NCBI GenBank assembly: GCA_947494095.1
Contig: CANLTI010000005.1
Coordinates: 1 to 64,000 of the forward strand
DNA from: an uncultured Pseudomonadales bacterium
GTDB lineage: Bacteria; Pseudomonadota; Gammaproteobacteria; Pseudomonadales; Cellvibrionaceae
Reading direction: 5' to 3'
Length of the DNA: 64,000 bases
Part shown: piece by piece, positions 43,328 to 52,629 of the stretch
How the letters are laid out: the number at the start of each line of letters is the position of its first letter
How positions within the stretch are numbered: the first letter of the stretch is position 1
Program-made: the position numbers and the translations under genes
Notes under the pieces: generated by a model
Databases searched by the model: none
What the model saw: the letters and a program-made list of their open reading frames with translations, nothing else
Told to the model about the DNA's origin: nothing

Positions 43328-43473
43328 AATCGGGAACTAGTCATGCATTCCCAATGAGTATAGACAAGATATTTTTAATGCGAAAAAAATGAAGACTTTA
43401 TTAAGGAGCAAAAAAAACCAACACATGAGAGTATTGATTTTTAGAAGGGGTATTGACGTTTTAGAAGTGGCTA

Positions 43474-44721
43474 TTACTCGTAACGCAGTGCGTTAGCGGG
43501 GTTAACCTTACTCGCTTTCCAGGCCGGGTACAGCGTTGCCAGCAAGCACAAGCCTATAGCGGTAACAACAACCTGTACAATATCTTGCCATAAGATATTA
43601 ATAGGTAAATAAGTTAAGGGATACACATCAGAGGTTAAGAACTGTGTATTAAACACCCACTCAATGAGCATTAATACATCACCCACTATGAGTGATAAAC
43701 ACACACCTAATACAACGCCAAGCAGTGCGCCGACGATACCAATAACAGCGCCTTGTACAATAAAAACAGTCATTATTTCACCGGTTGTTGCGCCCAGCGT
43801 TCGCAAAATGGCAATAGCGCCTTGCTTTTCGACAACAACCATGATTAAGGTGCTCACCACATTAAATGCCGCAATACCCACAATCAAAGACATCAACAAG
43901 GCAACCAGGCGCTTAGACATATGTATAGCATGATAAAGATTGCCGTGAGTACTTAGCCAACTGGTGCCATAATAACCACGACCTAAATCAGACACCACGT
44001 TCCACAAGATATTTTGTGCTTGAAATAAATCATCGAGCTTTAAACGCAAGCCGGTGACTTTGCCACTGGAGGTTAGCTGCTGGGCTTGCTGCAAGGGCAT
44101 GAGCGCTAATTTTGCATCCACCTCGGTATGCGTGAGCAGTATTGCAATCACCTGTGCATAAACAACACTTGGCGGTGCCTTGGGGTTTAGGCTATTGGGC
44201 ACCACCACCATGACGCTATCACCGGCAATCGCACCAATTTTTTGCGCAATACTGGCCCCTAAAATAATACTGGGCTCGGCAACAGCGCCTGTCGTAACCT
44301 TTGCCAAATGGCTTAATTCATCTGCGGTTAAATATTGCCCAATATCCGACACCTTCTGCTCGGCTGTAGGCTCAATGCCATAAATCGCCACCGGCTCTGC
44401 TCGGTTACCTACGCCAACTAACGCTCGCAACTCAACAAATGGCGAAGCCGCCAACACCTGTGGGTTTGTTTCGATTTGGGTTTTTAAACCTTGCCAATCA
44501 TCAATACCTTGACGATGATAGACTGAGGCTTGTGGCAATAAACGGAGTATTTTTTCGCGTAGCTCTTGATCAAAGCCGTTCATTATTGATAGTACAACAA
44601 TGAGCATCCCCACACCGACAATAAGGCCCATCATCGAAACACGCGATAAAAAAGCCACCAACAAATTGCGTTGGCGCGCGCCCACATAACGCAAGCCGAT
44701 AAAAATCGAAAATCTAGGCAT
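43474..44721 (-). CDS. lolE: Lipoprotein-releasing ABC transporter permease LolE
   Basis: This is one of the two inner-membrane permeases of LolCDE, which extracts lipoproteins from the inner membrane for LolA. The 415 residues contain an N-terminal helix (about 24-48), a large periplasmic domain, and three C-terminal helices (about 275-405), the MacB/LolC-E architecture. MNGFDQELREKIL after helix 1 is typical of the family. It lies 17 bp after lolD, completing lolC-lolD-lolE. The C/E assignment is by position. Confidence 0.88.
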   Translation of the reverse strand: MPRFSIFIGLRYVGARQRNLLVAFLSRVSMMGLIVGVGMLIVVLSIMNGFDQELREKILRLLPQASVYHRQGIDDWQGLKTQIETNPQVLAASPFVELRALVGVGNRAEPVAIYGIEPTAEQKVSDIGQYLTADELSHLAKVTTGAVAEPSIILGASIAQKIGAIAGDSVMVVVPNSLNPKAPPSVVYAQVIAILLTHTEVDAKLALMPLQQAQQLTSSGKVTGLRLKLDDLFQAQNILWNVVSDLGRGYYGTSWLSTHGNLYHAIHMSKRLVALLMSLIVGIAAFNVVSTLIMVVVEKQGAIAILRTLGATTGEIMTVFIVQGAVIGIVGALLGVVLGVCLSLIVGDVLMLIEWVFNTQFLTSDVYPLTYLPINILWQDIVQVVVTAIGLCLLATLYPAWKASKVNPANALRYE

Positions 44722-44738
44722 AAAGGTTAAATCGCTCG

Positions 44739-45440
44739 CTATAGTGACGCTGATGCATCGGGGCTAAGGGTGTGGAGCAAACCATCTTTTAACTCTAATA
44801 TACGGTCTAAATCGCGCGCAATGGTCATATCGTGCGTCACCACTACAAAAGCCGTCGCCAACTGTTGGCTTAGCTCACGCATTAACTCGCGTACTGCCTT
44901 GGCATTTTGGCTATCTAAGTTGCCGGTAGGCTCATCCATTAGCACGCAGGCAGGTTCGCACACCAGTGCCCGAGCAACAGCCACACGCTGGCGCTCACCA
45001 CCCGACAATTCGCTAGGTTTATGGCCTATACGTGACTGCAGGCCCACCTTTGCCAATAAGGCTTCGGCTTGTGCGTAGGCCGCTTTTTTACTGTGTTTTG
45101 CAATGAGTAGCGGCATCGCCGTATTTTCTAACGCAGTAAACTCACCTAATAAATGATGAAACTGATACACAAAACCTAAATTTTGATTGCGAATACGGCC
45201 ACGCGCGTTTTCGTTTAAACGCGAAAATGCTTGGCCTTGTAAGGTAACAGTACCGGCTGACGGTTTATCTAGCCCACCGAGTATATTAAGCAACGTCGAT
45301 TTACCCGCCCCCGAAGCACCGACAATAGCCGTTTGTGTCGACGGCATTAACTGCACATCTAAGCCTTTTAGCACATCGACTTTTAACGCGCCTTCGCCAT
45401 AACTTTTTACAACACCTTGACACTCTAAAACTGCTGTCAT
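44739..45440 (-). CDS. lolD: Lipoprotein-releasing ABC transporter ATPase LolD
   Basis: This 233-residue ATPase powers lipoprotein release. Walker A is GASGAGKSTLL near residue 40, the Q-loop is VYQFHHLLGEFTALEN with the LolD-typical F.LLGEF motif, the signature is LSGGERQRVAVA, and Walker B is CVLMDEPTGNLD. It sits between lolC and lolE as in E. coli. Confidence 0.95.
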   Translation of the reverse strand: MTAVLECQGVVKSYGEGALKVDVLKGLDVQLMPSTQTAIVGASGAGKSTLLNILGGLDKPSAGTVTLQGQAFSRLNENARGRIRNQNLGFVYQFHHLLGEFTALENTAMPLLIAKHSKKAAYAQAEALLAKVGLQSRIGHKPSELSGGERQRVAVARALVCEPACVLMDEPTGNLDSQNAKAVRELMRELSQQLATAFVVVTHDMTIARDLDRILELKDGLLHTLSPDASASL

Positions 45441-45553
45441 GAATCAACCTAAATTTAATAAAATCGCGAACAAAAACTAAACATCACTACCGTGGTGACA
45501 GCGAAGGGTATTTTATCGAGCGCTTATCGCTTGAGCGCTATGACATGTTATGG

Positions 45554-46795
45554 CTAAATGTTGTACCTCAGCGCTTCGGCTGGCGCAATTTGACTCGCGC
45601 GATAAGCAGGATAAATACTCGCGATAACACTGACAATTAACGCACCAGCACACACAACAACGCTGTCATAGGGTCGCCATTGCGAGGGTAGCTCGGTCAC
45701 AAAGTACACGCTAGGGTCAAACACACGCAAACCAAAGAGCTGCTCGAGCCAAGCGACCAAATCGGGAATATACAATGCCCCGAGTATCCCAAAGCTTGCA
45801 CCAATCGCTATACCCACAACCCCCAAGGTCAATCCCTGTGTCATAAAAATAGCCACCACATCGCCCGAGCTGAGCCCCATGGTACGTAAAACAGCGATAT
45901 CGCTGCGTTTTTCGGCAATCATCATGACCAGGCTTGTGACAATATTAAAAGCGGCTACAGCAATAATAATACCCAACAAAAACCCGACGACTGTCTTTTC
46001 CATTTTTACCGCTTGAAACAAATGCCCCTGCGTAGTGCTCCAGTCCGTAATTTTGGCCTCTGGAATGTACTGAGCTAACCGGCTTAGCACATGGGGGGCG
46101 TTATAAATATCATCGGTTTTGACTTTTAGGCCATGGCTTTTATTGCCCAAGCGCAGTAATTTTTGACTATCGCTCAGGTGCATTAATACTAATGTTTGAT
46201 CGCCTTGGGCGCCGGTATCAAAAATACCGGCAATATTAAAAGCACGGCTGCGCGGAAAAACACCGGCTGGTGTAATCATGACTTCGGGCAAAGTAATCGT
46301 CACGGTATCGCCTACCCCCACGCCCAAAAAGCGCGCCAGTAAGCCACCCATTAAAATATTATATTCACCCGCTTTCAGATAACTCATCTGTCCTTGGCGC
46401 ATAAAATCATGCACATCAGACACTGCAGGCTCATAGAGTGGGTCAATGCCGAGTATTTCAACACCTCTGGCATTACCCGCAAACGTTAATAACCCATTGG
46501 TTTTTACAAATGGCGCCAAACCTTGTACGCCTACACTACCGTGTAACCGGTCCATTAATGCTTCAGGGTCACTTAACCCCCCTTTAGGCTCGATAAAACC
46601 ATGAGGGACAGTGCGTAAAATGCGCTCTTTAAGCTCTCGGTCAAACCCATTCATAACCGATAACACGACAATCAGCGCAAATACACCAAGCGCCATACCC
46701 AAAAAGGCAAAGAGACTCACAAAGGAAATAAACGCATTGCTGCGCTTGGCCCGCAAATAGCGAAGACCAATCATGACAGGAAGATAATTTTGCAT
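45554..46795 (-). CDS. lolC: Lipoprotein-releasing ABC transporter permease LolC
   Basis: This second Lol permease is paralogous to LolE, with the same helix and periplasmic-domain layout and the family motif MNGFDRELKERIL. I set the start at 46795 (MQNYLPVMIGLRYLRAK), giving 413 residues like LolC of other gammaproteobacteria; the frame is open to 46828. It is followed after a 113-bp gap by lolD and is divergent from the PilZ gene. Confidence 0.88.
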   Translation of the reverse strand: MQNYLPVMIGLRYLRAKRSNAFISFVSLFAFLGMALGVFALIVVLSVMNGFDRELKERILRTVPHGFIEPKGGLSDPEALMDRLHGSVGVQGLAPFVKTNGLLTFAGNARGVEILGIDPLYEPAVSDVHDFMRQGQMSYLKAGEYNILMGGLLARFLGVGVGDTVTITLPEVMITPAGVFPRSRAFNIAGIFDTGAQGDQTLVLMHLSDSQKLLRLGNKSHGLKVKTDDIYNAPHVLSRLAQYIPEAKITDWSTTQGHLFQAVKMEKTVVGFLLGIIIAVAAFNIVTSLVMMIAEKRSDIAVLRTMGLSSGDVVAIFMTQGLTLGVVGIAIGASFGILGALYIPDLVAWLEQLFGLRVFDPSVYFVTELPSQWRPYDSVVVCAGALIVSVIASIYPAYRASQIAPAEALRYNI

Positions 46796-46941
46796 GGGCG
46801 CATTAGACCCAATAATCCACGCAACCACAAGTAGCGATCGCGCTAGTCTATGCTTTTATCAATACAAACTCTGTGTTTGCGCGATAAATGCGCCATGCAT
46901 ATAAACACAAGCCACCCCTTAGACGTTTAGGTAGCGCGGTT

Positions 46942-47535
46942 ATGACTATGAAACACCCCTCCTCTCACGGCAGCTCAACAACCAAAACCACAGCGCCATC
47001 AACCAAAGAGCGCCGAGAGTTTTTTCGTATTGATGATGATGTCATTTTTGATGTGCAGCCGGTCGATAAACAAACCGTAGATACCTTGCCAGCTATTGAC
47101 GTTGCTAGCGACGGCCCTAGCTGGCAAGCACTAGAGGCTTTATCGGCGCTCGACCAAAAAACCCAGCACTTTGCCAGCGCACTCAACACTAAGCAACCGG
47201 CGCTAGGACAGTACCTAAGCTTGATCAACGATAAGATTGACCTTATTGCACGGCACAGTGTTTTTAGTCATTATCAACACCTACCCAAAACACGCATCAG
47301 CTTAAGCGAAGATGGCTTAGCCTTTAAAAGCCCTCGCATGCTCTATAAAAATAGTTTTATTGTCGTGCGCATCATTTTTTTGCCGCACTTTGCGCCAGTG
47401 GTGAGTTTTGCTCAAGTGATACGCTGTGAAAGCCGTGACAATAGCTACAATGTCGCGGCTAAGTTTTATCAGCTGGCACCCTCACAACAACAAGTGATTG
47501 TAAATACATTGATTAAAGCCCAACAACGCGCATAA
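46942..47535 (+). CDS. PilZ-domain protein
   Basis: This 197-residue protein carries a likely PilZ domain at its C-terminus (about residues 115-195). The c-di-GMP-binding pattern is partly seen: RREFFRIDDD near residue 26 resembles the RxxxR arm, and LSEDGLAFKSPRML resembles the DxSxxG region, where Glu-Asp-Gly replaces the usual residues. It may therefore bind c-di-GMP weakly or act as a partner protein. The start at 46942 was chosen because AGG lies upstream and the earlier frame looks non-coding. Confidence 0.7.
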   Translation: MTMKHPSSHGSSTTKTTAPSTKERREFFRIDDDVIFDVQPVDKQTVDTLPAIDVASDGPSWQALEALSALDQKTQHFASALNTKQPALGQYLSLINDKIDLIARHSVFSHYQHLPKTRISLSEDGLAFKSPRMLYKNSFIVVRIIFLPHFAPVVSFAQVIRCESRDNSYNVAAKFYQLAPSQQQVIVNTLIKAQQRA

Positions 47536-47674
47536 TAAAGCCATTTAATCGAGCCAATGTCGCCCTTTACTATTATCACGGTTGACTTATTGTACTCGTT
47601 TAACCCAGACCACACCCCGACCACTGCACTGCCTATAACAATCACCAAGCTATAACAGCCACCAAGGAGTTAAC

Positions 47675-47974
47675 ATGAAACACACACGCAGCCTTATGAT
47701 GAGTCTTGGCCTCGCTTGCGCGCTAAGCTTTTTGGCCACACCGCTAACCCTTGCCGAAACCGTCGTCATTCCGCTGGGCCAACAAGGCAACCACTGGGAA
47801 GTCACACGCCCCGCAACGGGCATGAGCAAGGCGCAAGTCAGCACGCAGTATGGCGAACCACTCGAGCGCAGCGGCCCAGTTGGCGACCCAGGGATTTACA
47901 TTTGGACGTATCAAAAATTTAAAGTGTATTTTGAAGGTGAGCGCGTCATTCATAGCGTCGTGATTGCTCAGTAA
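47675..47974 (+). CDS. Small exported protein, conserved but uncharacterised
   Basis: This 99-residue protein has a signal peptide (about residues 1-27, ending TLAE) and a compact C-terminal domain with GMSKAQVSTQYGEP and YIWTYQKFKVYFEG. It resembles small periplasmic proteins known in Pseudomonas, but I cannot name the family. The pattern G.(S)..V...(Y/F)G.P is like SmpA/BamE-type domains of outer-membrane biogenesis. A strong ribosome-binding site (AAGGAG) precedes ATG. Confidence 0.7.
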   Translation: MKHTRSLMMSLGLACALSFLATPLTLAETVVIPLGQQGNHWEVTRPATGMSKAQVSTQYGEPLERSGPVGDPGIYIWTYQKFKVYFEGERVIHSVVIAQ

Positions 47975-48004
47975 TATCGTTCGCTAAACCGTATCGCCTA
48001 CATA

Positions 48005-48060
48005 CCGACTCACTTTAATTATGCGCAACATGCACCTACAACGTGTGAGTCGGGCATAAT
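48005..48060 (+). promoter_or_regulatory. Two overlapping, mutually exclusive stems before the mscS-like gene
   Basis: Stem 1 is CCGACTCAC (48005-48013) with GTGAGTCGG (48045-48053). Stem 2 is ATTATGC (48018-48024) with GCATAAT (48054-48060). Stem 2's left arm lies in stem 1's loop and its right arm directly follows stem 1. With only 4 nt between the 5' arms, both stems probably cannot form together. No T-run follows, so it is not a terminator. It lies just before the start region and could be a regulatory RNA switch. Confidence 0.45.
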
Positions 48061-48074
48061 GCGCAGGTCCTCAC

Positions 48075-49187
48075 GTGCTTGATGAAATCACTAACGGCAG
48101 CAATACCCTAATCCCCAATTTACACACAATCAGTCAAATTTTTACTGTATTAGAAGGCCTATTTTTACTAGGTTGCTTGCTTTGCATGCTGTTTGCTAAG
48201 CATATTATCGAACACTTTAGCGATAAAATAGCAACGCCTAAACGGGCACTGCGCGTGGCTGGTGTGCGCGGAGTTTGCCTGGCGGCCATATCAACCTTAA
48301 TGTATATCGAAGTTCCTAGCGAGCTCAGCCAGCAATACGGGCTCGTGACCTCATTGGCTATTTTGGCCAGCGTGTACCTGTGCTATCTCGGTAATTTTAT
48401 CAGTGCCTACTTCATTTTTAAGCGCTTTGGTAAAAGCCGCACCATCGGCCAAAATACAATCACCATCCCCACCTACCAAACGCGCGCCCTGTCGCTATTA
48501 AGCAGTTTATTTTTCTTGATACTCGCCATTGTCGCCATTGTTCAGCAACTGGGCTTTAGTAATTTATTAGAAGCCGGTGGCGTCATTGGTGTGATTGGCG
48601 TGATGCTCGCCTTAACCCAAGGCTCATGGGCGCCAGATATTATTAGTGGGCTTATTCTGCTCAATAGCGACATGATTGAAGAGGGCGATATTTTAGAGCT
48701 ACCCAACGGTATGATTGCCGAAGTATTTAAAACAAAAATGTTCCACACTGAGCTTTTTGATATTGCGCATAACAATCGCATTATGGTGCGCAATACAACG
48801 CTACGTGATCGCACATTGCGTAATTTATCGCGTTTTGCCAACAATAAAGGGCTGCGCGAATGCCTTCCGTTTAATATTGACTACCAAACTCCGGCTGAGG
48901 CCGTAGAGGCACTCTTTGAACAAGTTTGTGTGCAAGCGACTGAACTGGACATTGCCTTTGAAAGCGAACACGGCATTAAAACTGTTTTGATGGAGGCGGG
49001 CGACCACGCCTTGCAGTGGGGCTTTATTTTTCACACCAGAGCTCCCGAGCAACTGATTGATTTAAAACGCAGTTTTACGCTATTAATGCAAAAGGAAGCG
49101 CATGCACGCAACATTAGTTTAGCAACGCCACTCACGCACATCGTTAACTTAGAAAACCAACCTCAGGCGCAGCAACAGGCGCTTTAA
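48075..49187 (+). CDS. MscS-like mechanosensitive channel protein
   Basis: This 370-residue membrane protein has about five helices in the N-terminal half (roughly residues 20-190) and a cytoplasmic MscS-type beta domain. The pore-lining helix resembles GGVIGVIGVMLALTQGSWAPDIISG, followed by EEGDILELPNGMIAEV. It probably gates ion flow on hypo-osmotic shock, like other MscS-like proteins. GTG 48075 is the start, preceded by CAGG. An upstream RNA structure may control it. Confidence 0.78.
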   Translation: MLDEITNGSNTLIPNLHTISQIFTVLEGLFLLGCLLCMLFAKHIIEHFSDKIATPKRALRVAGVRGVCLAAISTLMYIEVPSELSQQYGLVTSLAILASVYLCYLGNFISAYFIFKRFGKSRTIGQNTITIPTYQTRALSLLSSLFFLILAIVAIVQQLGFSNLLEAGGVIGVIGVMLALTQGSWAPDIISGLILLNSDMIEEGDILELPNGMIAEVFKTKMFHTELFDIAHNNRIMVRNTTLRDRTLRNLSRFANNKGLRECLPFNIDYQTPAEAVEALFEQVCVQATELDIAFESEHGIKTVLMEAGDHALQWGFIFHTRAPEQLIDLKRSFTLLMQKEAHARNISLATPLTHIVNLENQPQAQQQAL

Positions 49188-49210
49188 AACACCTCTCATA
49201 ATTGCTATAA

Positions 49211-49244
49211 AAAACCCCGCTCAAGTTGACTTGAGCGGGGTTTT
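49211..49244. terminator. Strong bidirectional terminator
   Basis: A 16-bp perfect stem, AAAACCCCGCTCAAGT / ACTTGAGCGGGGTTTT, has a very short loop. It serves the convergent mscS-like gene and acyl-CoA dehydrogenase gene. Confidence 0.93.
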
Positions 49245-49270
49245 GAGTAACACAGACTTAACGTGAATAC

Positions 49271-51073
49271 TTAAAACTGAAAATGATCAGCTTCTAGCTC
49301 TAGCAAGTTAGCAGCACCTGATTTCATTGTACTCATTAAGCTTTGTGTACGCGGTAAAATTCGTGCAAAGTAAAAGTTTGCAGTTTTAATTTTCGCTTTA
49401 TAAAAATCAGCTTCTTCACCGGTTTGCTTTTCACTGGCTAATAATGCAGCGCGCGCCCAAAAATAAGCCAGCGTGATATAGCCTGAATACATTAAGTAAT
49501 CGACACTAGCAGCGCCTACTTCTTCAGGGTTTTCCATCGCAGCAAGACCAATGTGCATAGTCACATCGCCCCACTCTTTATTAAGCGCCGATAAGGGCTC
49601 AATATACGCTGTCATTGCAGGGTTATCTTTGTTCGCTTCGCAAAATTTATGTACGATTTTGGTGAAGCGACGCAAAGTGGCGCCTTGTGTTTGCAAAACC
49701 TTACGGCCTAACAAATCTAAAGCCTGAATGCCTGTTGTACCTTCATACAACATTGAGATGCGGCTATCGCGTACGTTTTGCTCAACGCCCCACTCAGCAA
49801 TATAACCATGACCACCAAAACACTGCATGGCTAAGTTAGCTGACTCAAAACCCGTTTCGGTCATGAATGCTTTAGCAATAGGTGTTAATAAACCCAATAA
49901 CTCGCCAGCTTCTGCTTTTTTGTCATCACTGCCGTGCGCGTCATTGTCGACTAACTGAGCAATGTAATAGGCCAACATACGGCCGCCTTCAGCAAAGGCT
50001 TTTTGCGTTAACAACATGCGACGTACATCAGGGTGCACGATAATAGGATCGGCTGGGCCATCGGGGTTTTTAGCGCCACTTAACGCGCGCATTTGCAAGC
50101 GGTCGGTCGCGTAGGCCAATGACTTTTGGAAACCTAATTCAGCATGCGCTAAACCTTGTAACGCAGTACCTAAACGGGCGCTGTTCATAAAGGTGAACAT
50201 GCAGTTAAGGCCGCGATTAGCTTCGCCAATCAAATACCCTTTAGCGCCATCAAAATTGAGTACGCAAGTGGCATTACCATGAATACCCATTTTATGCTCT
50301 AACGAACCACACGCCACACCGTTGCGCTCGCCTATTTTAATGCCGCCCGCACCGTCATCTACCGGTACAAACTTAGGCACAATAAAGAGTGAAATGCCTC
50401 GTGTACCTGCTGGTGCATCCGGGAGGCGCGCCAATACAATATGGACAATGTTTTCGGCTAGATCGTGCTCGCCCGCCGAGATAAATATTTTAGTGCCTGT
50501 TAACGCGTAGCTACCGTCTTCAGCTGGTACCGCTTTGGTTTTAAGCATACCCAAATCAGTGCCGCAATGAGACTCGGTCAAGCACATAGTGCCCGTCCAG
50601 CTGCCTTCAACTAACTTAGTGAGGTAGGTTTGCTTTTGCTCTTCCGTACCGTGAGCTACTAAAGTTCTCATGGCACCATGAGACAATCCGGGGTACATGC
50701 CCCAAGACCAGTTAGCCGTACCCACCATTTCACTCATGATAGGTTCTAATGAATCAGGTAAGCCTTGGCCACCGTATTTTTCATCGTGGCTCATGCTCGG
50801 CCAACCTGCATCAACATACTGTTGATACGCTTCTTTAAAGCCATCAGGTGTTGTTACTTCACCATTGTTAAAGGTACAACCTTGTATATCACCCACACGG
50901 TTTAAAGGGGCGATAACGTTTTCACAAAACTTACCAGCCTCCTCAATAACAGCATCAATAACGTCACGTGTTGCATTTTCACCACCGGGTAAAGCTGCAC
51001 AGTGTCCTTCGTAATCTAAGAGTTCATGTAAAACAAACTGCATATCACGGACGGGGACTTTATAATCGTTCAT
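49271..51073 (-). CDS. Acyl-CoA dehydrogenase (large, 600-residue type)
   Basis: This FAD enzyme oxidises acyl-CoA to enoyl-CoA in beta-oxidation. At 600 residues it belongs to the large group with a C-terminal extension. Seen: substrate/FAD motif MCLTESHCGTDLG near residue 163, FISAGEHDL, and the catalytic-base region MLYEGTTGIQALDLLGRK with Glu. Substrate chain length is not clear. It is near an AraC-family gene on the same strand, separated by 213 bp. Confidence 0.9.
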   Translation of the reverse strand: MNDYKVPVRDMQFVLHELLDYEGHCAALPGGENATRDVIDAVIEEAGKFCENVIAPLNRVGDIQGCTFNNGEVTTPDGFKEAYQQYVDAGWPSMSHDEKYGGQGLPDSLEPIMSEMVGTANWSWGMYPGLSHGAMRTLVAHGTEEQKQTYLTKLVEGSWTGTMCLTESHCGTDLGMLKTKAVPAEDGSYALTGTKIFISAGEHDLAENIVHIVLARLPDAPAGTRGISLFIVPKFVPVDDGAGGIKIGERNGVACGSLEHKMGIHGNATCVLNFDGAKGYLIGEANRGLNCMFTFMNSARLGTALQGLAHAELGFQKSLAYATDRLQMRALSGAKNPDGPADPIIVHPDVRRMLLTQKAFAEGGRMLAYYIAQLVDNDAHGSDDKKAEAGELLGLLTPIAKAFMTETGFESANLAMQCFGGHGYIAEWGVEQNVRDSRISMLYEGTTGIQALDLLGRKVLQTQGATLRRFTKIVHKFCEANKDNPAMTAYIEPLSALNKEWGDVTMHIGLAAMENPEEVGAASVDYLMYSGYITLAYFWARAALLASEKQTGEEADFYKAKIKTANFYFARILPRTQSLMSTMKSGAANLLELEADHFQF

Positions 51074-51286
51074 AACTCGCCTCTTGTATATTTGATTTCG
51101 CGTTTATTGTAGTGCTAAAACCAGCGATTATTATGTGGCCAATTGATGCATGTTTGATCACCTTAACGGTTATTAATAGCGTAAAAAATGACAACAGCAC
51201 CAAAAATTAGCAAGTTAAACAGATGCATAAGTTTAGGCTATAGGCGTAAAATTGTTAGTTCTTTTTACGCCAATTTAATAACCAAA

Positions 51287-52321
51287 CTAAACACCGAGAA
51301 ACTTTTTACGGTATTGACCCGGTGTTGTCCCAGTCCATTTTTTAAAAGCGCGAAAAAAAGCACTAGGCTCGTCAAAACCCAAGCGCTCGGCAACCATAAC
51401 ATTGGTCAAATCGCGACAAGTTAATAGCTGTATAGCCGCCTCTAAGCGGCATTCATCCTTTAAAGTTTGATAGGCCGAATTTTCTTCCGCTAAGTGTCTA
51501 CGCAACGTGGTTACAGACATATTTAAAGACTCAGCAACCGCCTCAGCCGATGGCATATTGCGACCCACATCTTTATTGAGTAAGGAGCGTACTTTTTCGG
51601 CGGTGGTGATTTGGCTAGAGTCTTGCGTGACCAACTGGTAGGGTGCGGTACGCAAAAAGTCAGGGAGCGAATGTGGGCTTTGAATAATGGGGCGTTCAAG
51701 CACATTTAAAGGATACAGCAAGGCATTAACCGGCTGATTGTACTGCACATCTTGCTCACACAAAGCTCGCACGCTTTGCAATGTATCGCCAGAGGCAAAG
51801 CTTAAGCGCAAACCTTCAAGCGGCAGGCTTGTACCGGCAAGCCAGCACGCCAATTGATGCGCCGCGACTAGTGTGGTGAAGATTTTTTCAGGGTGTGTAT
51901 TGGCTTGAATATCGGTGAATTCTTGATCCGAACTATGACGCACAGGCGCCAAATACACACGCGCTAAGCCTTGATACTCATCAACACTGTAGCGCACCTT
52001 AAACCCTTGGCAAATTTCAGCAAATTCACCTGCCAACTCCAACGCCTGCCTTATACTACCGGCGGTCAATAAGGTTAAACACATTAACCTAAAAGCCCCC
52101 ACAGGCACTTTGCCGCCAGAAAACATGCCAAACCACTCATCGCTTGTTAAAAAGATTAACCGACGATAAAGCTGCCCATATTTAAAGGCTGATAGATTTT
52201 CCAGCTCATCTTCTTGTGGCAGTCCTAGCTCACCTAATAATGCTGTGCAATCCACACCTTCTTGTTTTGCCTCGCTCAGCAGATGGCGAACCAGTGCTAC
52301 GGGTGTTTTTGGTGTAAACAT
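51287..52321 (-). CDS. AraC-family transcriptional regulator
   Basis: This 344-residue regulator has an N-terminal effector domain of the arabinose-binding/OruR type (about residues 20-210) and a C-terminal double helix-turn-helix (about 255-340, with SAEAVAESLNMSVTTLRRHL and AERLGFDEPSAFFRAFKKW). It lies upstream of the acyl-CoA dehydrogenase and may control it, as fatty-acid-linked AraC regulators do in Pseudomonas; this is by position only. Its ATG begins 1 nt after the stop of the small membrane-protein gene. Confidence 0.88.
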   Translation of the reverse strand: MFTPKTPVALVRHLLSEAKQEGVDCTALLGELGLPQEDELENLSAFKYGQLYRRLIFLTSDEWFGMFSGGKVPVGAFRLMCLTLLTAGSIRQALELAGEFAEICQGFKVRYSVDEYQGLARVYLAPVRHSSDQEFTDIQANTHPEKIFTTLVAAHQLACWLAGTSLPLEGLRLSFASGDTLQSVRALCEQDVQYNQPVNALLYPLNVLERPIIQSPHSLPDFLRTAPYQLVTQDSSQITTAEKVRSLLNKDVGRNMPSAEAVAESLNMSVTTLRRHLAEENSAYQTLKDECRLEAAIQLLTCRDLTNVMVAERLGFDEPSAFFRAFKKWTGTTPGQYRKKFLGV

Positions 52322-52322
52322 T

Positions 52323-52571
52323 TTATTTTTTGTCCCAATGTTGATCGTCGAGGCTTAGCGGGTTACCGCGTACTAAACGCAGTACAAAACCCAAGACCGC
52401 CGCTAAAAGTATGATGCATAATAAAAAGCCTACTAACAATATCAAATAAGCAGCAGCCTCACTAACGGGTAACTCCCATCCCCAAATAAACAGTCCAATA
52501 AAACACGTTGAAGCCAATAAATGACCCACAAAACGTGCCTTTTTACTAACTCTTAATCTAAATTTTGCCAT
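52323..52571 (-). CDS. Small two-helix membrane protein, unknown function
   Basis: This 82-residue protein has a basic N-terminus (MAKFRLRVSKKARF) and two hydrophobic helices (about residues 14-30 and 38-66). No known motif is seen. It is tightly coupled to the AraC regulator gene downstream (1-nt gap), which suggests a shared function, possibly membrane sensing. Confidence 0.65.
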   Translation of the reverse strand: MAKFRLRVSKKARFVGHLLASTCFIGLFIWGWELPVSEAAAYLILLVGFLLCIILLAAVLGFVLRLVRGNPLSLDDQHWDKK

Positions 52572-52629
52572 ATTCTATCTCGTTCTTGGCGATTAGACTC
52601 GCGCAATAGTGCAGTCCATAGCAAAAAGG

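Noticed and set aside
48005-48053. Rho-independent terminator of the small exported protein gene
   Set aside because: The stem is strong but no T-run follows.
48005-48060. H-type pseudoknot with both stems formed together
   Set aside because: Only 4 nt join the two 5' arms across a 16-bp stacked helix, which is sterically unlikely; alternative stems are more plausible.
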